Shown here one piece after another: positions 1 through 7,372 of a stretch of 64,000 bases of DNA (its first letter is position 1; each line of letters starts with the position of its first letter). The translations under genes were made by a program, and so were the position numbers. Origin of the DNA: JABAYQ01 sp042091225 (GTDB lineage: Bacteria > Bacteroidota > Bacteroidia > Flavobacteriales > UBA7312); NCBI GenBank assembly GCA_042091225.1, contig JBELHW010000003.1, forward strand, positions 15,030 through 79,029. Direction: 5' to 3'. The notes below the pieces were generated by a model that had not been told where the DNA came from, made no database searches, and saw nothing but the letters and a program-made list of their open reading frames with translations.

Positions 1-663
1 AGTAAATCCTTCAGCATATTTACAAGACGATAATCTACCTAAATTAGATGCTCTATATTTTATACTTTCTAAAAAATCTTGTGAGGAAATAATTGTCTTA
101 GGTTCGGCTGAATCAGGATTATAAAATTGAGATTTATAAGCTAATACAGATTCCATTTTTTTATCCATAAAATCAGAAATATCAACAACAAAGTCTGGAG
201 TAATTTCATGGAATTGAATATAATGATAAACGTGTTTTGGTCTCCAAGCATCTTGGCCCGTATCGATTTTAGTCAAACCAGATAAAAAACAAGCATCAGA
301 AACTAAAGAAGAACCCTTTGCATGATCAGGGTGTCTATCACTTACCGCATTACACAGAATTATTTTAGGTCGATATTCCCTGATTATCTTTACCAGCTCT
401 AATTGGTGCATTTCATCATTTTGAAAAAATCCATCTCTAAAATTCATGTTATGCCTAAATTCTACACCTAAAATTTGTGCTGCATGAGCAGATTCTTTAT
501 CTCTAATTTCAGCGCTTCCTCTTGTGCCAAGTTCACCTCTGGTTAAATCTATTATTCCTACTTTGTTTCCTTCGGAAATATGTTTTAAGATAGTTCCAGC
601 ACAACTCAGCTCGACATCATCAGGATGTGCACCAATTGCTAATATGTCAATTTGATTATTCAT
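1..663 (-). CDS. bshB1: Bacillithiol biosynthesis deacetylase BshB1 (3' end cut by window)
   Basis: This gene is not closed inside the window: 221 codons are visible and the C-terminus runs off the left edge. The N-terminus reads MNNQIDILAIGAHPDDVELS, with the zinc-binding AHPDD signature of the LmbE/PIG-L deacetylases at residues 12-16 and a second metal motif RHPDH near residue 113. The BshB1 family removes the acetyl group from GlcNAc-malate during synthesis of the thiol bacillithiol, in the cytoplasm. Family length is about 235-240 residues, so roughly 15-20 residues are missing. Its start codon overlaps the stop of the upstream ccsBA gene (TAATG), so the two are probably cotranscribed. 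Assignment to BshB1 rather than another LmbE-like deacetylase rests on overall resemblance. Confidence 0.9.
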   Translation of the reverse strand, partial: MNNQIDILAIGAHPDDVELSCAGTILKHISEGNKVGIIDLTRGELGTRGSAEIRDKESAHAAQILGVEFRHNMNFRDGFFQNDEMHQLELVKIIREYRPKIILCNAVSDRHPDHAKGSSLVSDACFLSGLTKIDTGQDAWRPKHVYHYIQFHEITPDFVVDISDFMDKKMESVLAYKSQFYNPDSAEPKTIISSQDFLESIKYRASNLGRLSSCKYAEGFT

Positions 664-3600
664 TATTTTTTTAAAGTTTTTTGCTTAAAATAAGCAACTG
701 TAGTTACTATAAAAATAATAGCAATAGAATAATATACAAAAGTTGGAATTGGCATTGGGTCTCCCTGTGCATAAGAATGAAGTCCGGAAAGATAAAAATT
801 CACTCCAAAATAGGTCATTATAATTGATCCATAAGCTACTAATGATGCAAAATTAAATACGAAAGCACTTTTAAGTTTAGGTATAAACCTTAAATGCAAT
901 ACAAATATATAACACAACATACTTGCAAAAGCCCAAGTTTCTTTTGGGTCCCAACCCCAATATCTACCCCATGACTCATTTGCCCATACACCCCCTAAAA
1001 ATGTTCCTATTGACAACATAAATAAGCCAATCGTAATACTCATTTCGTTAATATAGGTTAGCTCGCTGATAGAGTTTTTTATTCTTTTAAAATTCACCTT
1101 ATTCTGTAATATCATCAATGCAAGATTCATAAAACCAAGTATTGCTCCAAGAGCTAAGAAACCATAGCTAGCGGTAATGATAGCTACATGAATCATTAAC
1201 CAATAAGAATCTAAAACGGGAACCAAATTTGTAATTTCAGGATCTAACCAATTTAATGCAGCAACCATTAAAAGTAGTGAAGAAATAACCGAAGTTGCAG
1301 CCATACTCATCATGCTTTTTTTAGAAAAAACGAACCCAGCTAATATAGTTGCCCATGCGATATAAATCACACTCTCATAGGCATTACTCCAAGGAGCATG
1401 GTCAGAGATATACCATCTAGCAATTAGACCAATTGTATGAACAAAAAAACCAGCTACCAATAAATAAAATCCTACACGAATGACGGACATTCTCCAATTT
1501 CTATGCTTTAATACATTTTGTAATAAAAGGAGAATCATTATAAGACCAATTATCGCATAGTAAGAAGTAAGTTTATTAAAAACTTTTAATTCGTTATAGA
1601 GCGATTCAACTTTTAGCTTAGTTTTTGAAGGATAGACATTTACTCCATATTTTTGTTGGTACTTTTTAATGGCATCTAAAGTATTATTAGCAACAGACCA
1701 ATCTCCATCATTTTGTGCTTGTGCAATGCTTGTAAAATAAATAGGTAAAATTGAAAAAACAAATAAAGAATCATCACCAGTAAATACATCACTTGACTGA
1801 TAAGTTGAATACCATTTATCGTTAGAATCATTTGCAAGAGGGAAAAACCTAAAAAATGATCCATTATATAGCATGTAGCAAACGTTTACTCTTTCGTCTA
1901 CCGCAATTACTTCTTTATCGTACTTAGACCTCATAGCAGGTTTTTTAGCATAAGCTTTTTCTACTTTATCTGTGAGTACGTAACTTGCTTCAAAACTAAA
2001 AAAGGACAAAAACGAAGTATATTTTTGATCAATACCTAATTCCTTTTGTAATTCTTCATTTCCTACCTTAATAATAGGTGCTTGTTGCCATAAATAAGGA
2101 TTTTGAGCCATTCCGAGAACAACCTGGTTTGCGTTTAATCCTAAATAATCGCTTTTCCTAAGCACTTTTCTTAAAATCTCAGAACTAGAGGTGCTAAAAG
2201 GTTTCATTCTTCCGCCGTTATCTTGAACAACTAACATCCCGAATTCGTTAGCATGAGATTCCTCTATAGCTGAAGCTAAAATTAAAGAATCTGTAGAATG
2301 ACTGTGAGCATCAAAAGAGTTTAAAGTGAAAAATATAAGCACTAATGACGCAAGTCTTTTAGCATCAATATCCCTCAACTTTCTTCTAAGACTGCTAAAT
2401 CTAGTTTTTTTAGAAAAAACAGTAAAAATCATTCCTAAGGACATCAGAAAATATCCTAAATAACTAATAAGTGTTCCCCAAAAATCATGATTCACAGATA
2501 ATACTGTTCCAAGCTCGTCTTGGTCATAGGAAGATTGAAAGAATCTATACCCCCTGTGATCTAAAACATTATTCATATAAATTCTATGGTCTTGTTCGAG
2601 CTGTCCATCAATAAGAGTTACTTCGCTAGCAAAAGAGGAAGGACTATTCGAACCAGGGTAGCGATCTAACTGAAAATCATTTAGTTGAATTTTAAATGGC
2701 GTAATAAAAAATTTAGAGCCATAAGACACAGAGAAATTTAAACCATCTAACTCAAAATGAGATTTAGAGGTTACAAATCCTCTATCACCAAATAAAGTTA
2801 AATTCTTTGTTTGGTTATTGCAATTTACCTTAACTAAAAGCGCATCTTCTATTTCTTGCCCTTCCGGATTTTCAACTGAATAATAATCTACCTTTGAGTT
2901 TTCACTAATTGTAGGTATTACAAAATTATAACCAGGCATAGAATATAAAGACCGCAACATAATTGGTTGGATACTATCTCTTTTTTGAGTTCCCGAAAAA
3001 CGATCGGCCATTCGCATAAAATCTGCATCAGAGGGCAATTGAATCATTAATAACTCATCTTGGTAGAAAAAATTAACATGTCCTTGCAAAGGAGTACCGA
3101 ATGAAAAATTAAGTCCCAGAAATTGATTAGCAGTATTTTCTTCCAAATAAAAGGTTTCTCTTCCGTTTTGTCCGGCCATTACAATCGTTAAAATTTCCTT
3201 TTCACCCTGACCAACTAACAAGGTATCTTTAGCATTTTTGATGTAATCAACATATTCTATTGAAATATCGTTGTCTAAAAAATCTAAATTATTTTTAAAA
3301 TGATTTGACTTTAAAAAAGAAAGAGGACCATTATAATCGTGAAGTAAAATAGGAGTATCGTGTTCGTACTGAAATTTATTATTATGAACTTTAAATTGTA
3401 AAAATGTTTGATCGGATACAATCAAATTTGACGAATCATTTTCACGTATCGACATTGTACCCTCGAAACTAACGTATCTAGTAATGCCAGCCCCAATGGT
3501 AATTACAATAAATGAAATATGAAAAAGTAGTACAGGCCATTTTTCTTTTCTGAGTAAATTGTATCGCCTGATATTATACAACATATTAATGTTTAATAGG

Positions 3601-3767
3601 ACAATGATTACTTCAAACCAATGGGCATTATACACCAAAGCTTTTGCTGTTTGAGTACCATAATCGTTTTCAATAAACGTAGCGTATGCTACCGCAATAA
3701 AAAAGGTTAAAACCAAAATTGTCATGAATTTCATTGACAATAAAAAAGATTTAATTTTATTTAACAT
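663..3767 (-). CDS. ccsBA: Fused cytochrome c biogenesis protein CcsB-CcsA (ResB-ResC)
   Basis: A 1034-residue membrane protein of the system II cytochrome c maturation pathway, which carries haem across the membrane and attaches it to CXXCH apocytochromes. Three membrane segments lie near residues 13-32, 46-62 and 78-97, followed by a large periplasmic ResB part and another membrane segment near 435-455. The C-terminal 300 residues are the multi-spanning CcsA part, with the HAPWSNAYES region near residue 788 and the haem-handling WWD motif (WGRYWGWDPKETWAF) near residues 930-945. The CcsB-CcsA fusion is the normal arrangement in Bacteroidota. The middle stretch (about 490-730) is soluble and poorly recognisable. 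It implies c-type cytochromes and respiration. The start ATG at 3767 has no competing candidate. Confidence 0.93.
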   Translation of the reverse strand: MLNKIKSFLLSMKFMTILVLTFFIAVAYATFIENDYGTQTAKALVYNAHWFEVIIVLLNINMLYNIRRYNLLRKEKWPVLLFHISFIVITIGAGITRYVSFEGTMSIRENDSSNLIVSDQTFLQFKVHNNKFQYEHDTPILLHDYNGPLSFLKSNHFKNNLDFLDNDISIEYVDYIKNAKDTLLVGQGEKEILTIVMAGQNGRETFYLEENTANQFLGLNFSFGTPLQGHVNFFYQDELLMIQLPSDADFMRMADRFSGTQKRDSIQPIMLRSLYSMPGYNFVIPTISENSKVDYYSVENPEGQEIEDALLVKVNCNNQTKNLTLFGDRGFVTSKSHFELDGLNFSVSYGSKFFITPFKIQLNDFQLDRYPGSNSPSSFASEVTLIDGQLEQDHRIYMNNVLDHRGYRFFQSSYDQDELGTVLSVNHDFWGTLISYLGYFLMSLGMIFTVFSKKTRFSSLRRKLRDIDAKRLASLVLIFFTLNSFDAHSHSTDSLILASAIEESHANEFGMLVVQDNGGRMKPFSTSSSEILRKVLRKSDYLGLNANQVVLGMAQNPYLWQQAPIIKVGNEELQKELGIDQKYTSFLSFFSFEASYVLTDKVEKAYAKKPAMRSKYDKEVIAVDERVNVCYMLYNGSFFRFFPLANDSNDKWYSTYQSSDVFTGDDSLFVFSILPIYFTSIAQAQNDGDWSVANNTLDAIKKYQQKYGVNVYPSKTKLKVESLYNELKVFNKLTSYYAIIGLIMILLLLQNVLKHRNWRMSVIRVGFYLLVAGFFVHTIGLIARWYISDHAPWSNAYESVIYIAWATILAGFVFSKKSMMSMAATSVISSLLLMVAALNWLDPEITNLVPVLDSYWLMIHVAIITASYGFLALGAILGFMNLALMILQNKVNFKRIKNSISELTYINEMSITIGLFMLSIGTFLGGVWANESWGRYWGWDPKETWAFASMLCYIFVLHLRFIPKLKSAFVFNFASLVAYGSIIMTYFGVNFYLSGLHSYAQGDPMPIPTFVYYSIAIIFIVTTVAYFKQKTLKK

Positions 3768-3780
3768 TTATCTACTAAAT

Positions 3781-3807
3781 TTGTTGGTACAAAATTACTT
3801 AATTTTG
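3781..3807 (+). promoter_or_regulatory. Possible promoter for the DUF2520-KdsC-UbiA-Maf run
   Basis: TAATTTTG at 3800-3807 matches the Bacteroidota -7 consensus TAnnTTTG. A TTG at 3781-3783 lies 16 bases upstream, a little shorter than the usual 17-23. A start site around 3812 would leave a leader of about 30 bases before the ATG at 3843. Confidence 0.4.
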
Positions 3808-3842
3808 ACGCTATAATTCCCATATTTCTATTAAAAAATACA

Positions 3843-4592
3843 ATGAAAAAAATCACTCTTATTGGCTCAGGAAATTTAGGAACACAATTAGGTATTTCTC
3901 TAGCTAAAAACGGTTATAAGATTGTTCAAGTATTTAGCAAATCGATAGAAAATGCTACAATTCTTGCTAACAAGCTAAATAGTAAACCCATAGATAACTT
4001 AAACCAACTTGAAAATACCGATTTAGCAATTATTTCAGTAAATGACGATATCGTTTCCGAACTAAGTCAACTTATTAACTTTCCGCAAGTGCACACTTCC
4101 GGAATGGTAAGTATGAATAAACTTAATAAAAAATATTCTGTTGGTGTTTTTTATCCTTTACAGACTTTTTCTAAAAATAAAAAAGTCGAATTCGACCAAA
4201 TACCCATTTGCATAGAATCTGATGACAATGAATTTTTAAAAAAAATTGAAAAACTGGCATATTCACTTTCTAGAAAAGTGTATGTAATGGACGAAAATAA
4301 AAGATCAAAATTACATCTTAGTGCTGTTATTTCTTGCAATTTTTCTAATCTAATGTACCAATTTGCAAACGAAATTTGTAAAGAAAATGATATTCCTTTT
4401 GAAGTATTGCACAATTTAATAGAAGAAACCTCATTAAAAATTCAAAATATTAGTCCGAAAAATGCTCAAACAGGACCAGCAAAAAGATTGGATAAAATTA
4501 CTATAGATAAACATTTGACTATTCTCAAAGAAAATCAAGAATTAAAAGAAATTTATAACTCCTTAAGCAACAGCATAATTAAAAGAAAATGA
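3843..4592 (+). CDS. Rossmann-like / DUF2520 domain protein
   Basis: A 249-residue protein with an N-terminal NAD(P)-type Rossmann fold: GSGNLGTQLG at residues 8-17 is the dinucleotide-binding glycine loop. The C-terminal half (about 120-245) matches the DUF2520 helical domain, which resembles the dimerisation domain of 6-phosphogluconate or ketopantoate reductase-like dehydrogenases. The substrate is unknown. The gene ends four bases inside the next gene (ATGA overlap), followed closely by a KdsC-like phosphatase, a UbiA prenyltransferase and Maf, a grouping I recall from other Flavobacteriia. I infer an oxidoreductase, but no substrate can be read from the sequence. Confidence 0.8.
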   Translation: MKKITLIGSGNLGTQLGISLAKNGYKIVQVFSKSIENATILANKLNSKPIDNLNQLENTDLAIISVNDDIVSELSQLINFPQVHTSGMVSMNKLNKKYSVGVFYPLQTFSKNKKVEFDQIPICIESDDNEFLKKIEKLAYSLSRKVYVMDENKRSKLHLSAVISCNFSNLMYQFANEICKENDIPFEVLHNLIEETSLKIQNISPKNAQTGPAKRLDKITIDKHLTILKENQELKEIYNSLSNSIIKRK

Positions 4593-5083
4593 ATTACAAG
4601 CAAATTTTACCACAAATAACCACTTTTATTTTTGACGTAGACGGCGTTCTTACTGATGGATCAATACTTTTAATGCCCAGCGGTGAACAGATAAGAAACA
4701 TGAATACTAAAGATGGTTTAGCAATTAGAAAAGCTATCTCTTTAGGATATAAGATAATAATTATATCAGGTGGTAAAAGCGAGGGACTGAAAAAAAGATT
4801 TGTATATTTAAATATTACAGACGTATACCTAGGATGCTCTGACAAGAAGGATGCTCTAAATGAATTGATAGAAATTTATGATTTAAACACTGATCATATT
4901 TTATATATGGGTGATGATCTTAATGACTTAGAGATAATGAATGAAGTCGGACTCCCCTGCTCACCTCAAGACGGTGCTAGTGAAGTAAAAGAAATCTCAA
5001 AATACATTTCATATAAAAATGGAGGCAAAGGGTGTGTAAGAGACGTAATTGAACAAACTCTTAGAGTGCAAAAAAAATGGTAA
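4589..5083 (+). CDS. kdsC: KdsC-like HAD phosphatase (Kdo-8-phosphate phosphatase family)
   Basis: A 164-residue HAD subfamily III hydrolase with no cap domain. The nucleophile motif FDVDGVLTDG places Asp16 and the acid/base Asp18; SGGK near residues 58-61 supplies the conserved Ser and Lys; GDDLNDLEIM near residues 108-118 supplies the metal-binding acidic residues. In Gram-negative bacteria KdsC removes phosphate from 3-deoxy-D-manno-octulosonate 8-phosphate to give Kdo for lipopolysaccharide. Here no kdsA or kdsB lies nearby, so the Kdo role is inferred from family; related enzymes act on other sugar-acid phosphates. The start overlaps the stop of the upstream gene by four bases, suggesting translational coupling. 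Confidence 0.82.
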   Translation: MNYKQILPQITTFIFDVDGVLTDGSILLMPSGEQIRNMNTKDGLAIRKAISLGYKIIIISGGKSEGLKKRFVYLNITDVYLGCSDKKDALNELIEIYDLNTDHILYMGDDLNDLEIMNEVGLPCSPQDGASEVKEISKYISYKNGGKGCVRDVIEQTLRVQKKW

Positions 5084-5084
5084 T

Positions 5085-5978
5085 ATGAATGTAGTTTCTG
5101 ACTTTTTAAATTTAGTTAGGTATAAAAATTTATTGATAATTATTCTAACTCAATTTATAATAAAGTATGTTTTAATAAACCCTCATATTTCTAGCTACAA
5201 TTTAAATAATTTTAACTTTAGTTTATTGGTGATTTCGACGATTTTAATTGCTGGAGCAGGTAATATTGTAAACGATTATTTTGACATTAAAATAGATCAA
5301 TTTAATCAAAGAAAAATTATTATAGGCGAAACCATAAAAAGACGAATTGCAATAATTTTGCACTTATTATTTAGCATCGTAGGAATTATTATAGGCTTCT
5401 ATTTGTCGTACAAAATAGAACTTACTTTTCTCGGCTTTATTAATCTCTTTTGTGTTGTTAGCCTTTGGTTTTACTCTACCACTTTTAAAAGAAAGCCTAT
5501 TGTTGGAAATTTATTAATTGCATTTTTATCTGCATTAGTTTTAATTGTTATTCCTCTATATGATCTATTACCAATATTAAATGAAGAATCATTAGCAGTT
5601 ATAACAAAAGTATCTTTTTATGTCTTTTTTGCTTTTTTCTTTTCTTTCATAAGAGAAATCATCAAAGATCTTGAAGATATTGATGGAGATTTAAAAGCTG
5701 GACTAAAAACATTTGCTATTACATTAGGAATAAAAAGAACAAAAAAAGTGTTGAAAATCTTAACAGTCTTTATGTTATTTGTTTTTCTTTATTTAATAAC
5801 ATTATTCTATCCATCAGATTATTTTACCTTCTTTTACCTTCTTTTACTCGTAACAACTCCTCTTTTTATATTTTTCATTTTACTTTTTAAATCGGAAACA
5901 AAAAAAGAATATAGTATATTGAGTATGTTGCTAAAGCTAATAATGCTTAGCGGTATTTTTTCAATGTTTATTATTTAG
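5085..5978 (+). CDS. UbiA-family prenyltransferase (geranylgeranylglycerol-phosphate type)
   Basis: An integral membrane prenyltransferase of about 297 residues with eight or nine hydrophobic segments. The two aspartate motifs of the UbiA superfamily are present: NDYFDIKIDQFN at residues 63-74 and DLEDIDGD near 195-202, which bind the Mg-diphosphate of the prenyl donor. Flavobacterial relatives are generally labelled geranylgeranylglycerol-phosphate geranylgeranyltransferase, but the acceptor has not been shown for this protein. I chose the ATG at 5085, directly after the upstream stop; the frame is open 12 codons further upstream but that would overlap kdsC. Menaquinone (MenA) function is less likely given the neighbours, but cannot be ruled out. 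Confidence 0.78.
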   Translation: MNVVSDFLNLVRYKNLLIIILTQFIIKYVLINPHISSYNLNNFNFSLLVISTILIAGAGNIVNDYFDIKIDQFNQRKIIIGETIKRRIAIILHLLFSIVGIIIGFYLSYKIELTFLGFINLFCVVSLWFYSTTFKRKPIVGNLLIAFLSALVLIVIPLYDLLPILNEESLAVITKVSFYVFFAFFFSFIREIIKDLEDIDGDLKAGLKTFAITLGIKRTKKVLKILTVFMLFVFLYLITLFYPSDYFTFFYLLLLVTTPLFIFFILLFKSETKKEYSILSMLLKLIMLSGIFSMFII

Positions 5979-5990
5979 TAACTCAATAAA

Positions 5991-6566
5991 ATGATTTCCG
6001 AAAAATTTAAAAATCAAAAGATAATTTTAGCAAGTAACTCTCCAAGAAGAAAAGAATTATTCTCTTGTTTAGATTTACCATTTGAAATTTTTACGAAACA
6101 AATTGACGAAAATTTTCCGGAAGAAATTCCGATAAATGAGGTTGCTGAATTTTTAGCTAAAAAGAAGGCTAACTCTTACAATCTTAATAAAAATGAAATT
6201 TATATTACTGCTGATACAATAGTAATACACCAGAATAAAATTCTTAATAAACCAAAGGATGAGGCCCAAGCAAGTGAAATGTTACATGTAATCTCAAATT
6301 CGTGTAATACTGTTATAACCGGTGTATGTATTCAATCTAGAGAAAAGCAAATTTCATTTTCAGAATCATCAACAGTTTATTTTTCATCTTTAGAAGATAA
6401 AGAAATAAAATTTTATATTGATAGATATAATCCGCTAGATAAGGCTGGAGCATATGGAATCCAAGATTGGATTGGAAAAATAGGTGTTAAAAAAATTGAT
6501 GGATGTTTTTATAACATAATGGGTTTACCAATTCAAAAACTATATCAGGAACTAAAAAAGTATTAA
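5991..6566 (+). CDS. maf: Maf-family nucleoside triphosphate pyrophosphatase
   Basis: A 191-residue protein with the Maf signature ASNSPRRKELF at residues 14-24, the ADTIV motif near residues 73-77 and the late KAGAYGIQ segment near residue 148. Maf proteins hydrolyse dTTP, UTP or modified pyrimidine nucleotides to monophosphates, a house-cleaning role; overexpression inhibits septum formation in Bacillus, hence the name. The gene follows the prenyltransferase by 12 bases and is the last of the plus-strand group beginning at 3843. A 47-base gap with its own -7 element separates it from wza. Confidence 0.9.
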   Translation: MISEKFKNQKIILASNSPRRKELFSCLDLPFEIFTKQIDENFPEEIPINEVAEFLAKKKANSYNLNKNEIYITADTIVIHQNKILNKPKDEAQASEMLHVISNSCNTVITGVCIQSREKQISFSESSTVYFSSLEDKEIKFYIDRYNPLDKAGAYGIQDWIGKIGVKKIDGCFYNIMGLPIQKLYQELKKY

Positions 6567-6581
6567 GCATTATAAAATTAG

Positions 6582-6589
6582 TATTTTTG
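6582..6589 (+). promoter_or_regulatory. -7 element upstream of wza-wzc
   Basis: TATTTTTG matches TAnnTTTG and sits 24 bases before the wza ATG. I see no TTG at the expected -33 distance, so the call rests on the -7 box and its position in the gap after maf. Confidence 0.4.
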
Positions 6590-6613
6590 TTATTCTATTT
6601 AATTTTAACATAA

Positions 6614-7369
6614 ATGAAGAATCTGAACATTTTATTTATCCTTTTTTCAATTCTAATTACATCGTGTTCTCCGATGAGTAAAATGGTTTTGATGAATGAT
6701 GACAAGATAAAAGTTGCAATTAGTAAACCTGTCCCTACGGAACACTTATTTCAAATTGGAGATGTACTTCATGTTAAAATATTAGGTGTAAACGAAGAAT
6801 CTTTTGGCTTGTTTAACGTCGAAACAAATGCAAATAACATACAGGCTACAACTGCTAACCTATATTTGAATGGTTTTACAATTGACAATAATGGTAAAAT
6901 TGAAATACCAACATTAGGTAAAATTTATGTTAAGGATTTAAACCTTGAACAAACAAAAAAAGCAATTCAGCAAAAAGCAGATGAGTTTTTAGTTAACTCA
7001 ACTGTGATTGTAAAGCACATTAATTTTGAAATTACTCTTCTTGGAGAAGTAAATAGACCCGGAACTTTTACAGTCTTTAAACAAAACATTAGCATTTTTG
7101 AAGCACTAGGTCTTGCTGGTGATCTTACAGATTACGCTAATCGAAAAAAAATTACAATCATTAGAGGAAACGAAACAATTCCAGTAAATCTAACTAAAAA
7201 AGAAATCTTGTACCTTAAAGAGTATTATCTTAAGCCTAATGATGTAGTTTACATCAAACCATTATCTAATGTTCGTTTAAGAAGTTCAAATGCTCAGATT
7301 TATATTTCTGCAATTTCTACAATTGCCCTAGTTGCCAATATCGTTCTTGGTATATTTAATTCAAATTAA
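6614..7369 (+). CDS. Polysaccharide export lipoprotein, Wza-like
   Basis: A 251-residue lipoprotein: the signal peptide ends in the lipobox LITSC with the lipidated Cys at residue 18. A Poly_export domain (about 45-130) starting near the segment FQIGDVLHVKI is followed by an SLBB-type beta-grasp region (about 135-215, LLGEVNRPGTF). A hydrophobic stretch near residues 228-248 takes the place of the outer-membrane helix of Wza. The family forms the outer-membrane exit channel for capsule or exopolysaccharide. Its stop is three bases from the wzc start, so the pair is an operon. No other capsule genes (polymerase, flippase, sugar transferases) are adjacent. Confidence 0.9.
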   Translation: MKNLNILFILFSILITSCSPMSKMVLMNDDKIKVAISKPVPTEHLFQIGDVLHVKILGVNEESFGLFNVETNANNIQATTANLYLNGFTIDNNGKIEIPTLGKIYVKDLNLEQTKKAIQQKADEFLVNSTVIVKHINFEITLLGEVNRPGTFTVFKQNISIFEALGLAGDLTDYANRKKITIIRGNETIPVNLTKKEILYLKEYYLKPNDVVYIKPLSNVRLRSSNAQIYISAISTIALVANIVLGIFNSN

Positions 7370-7372
7370 CTT

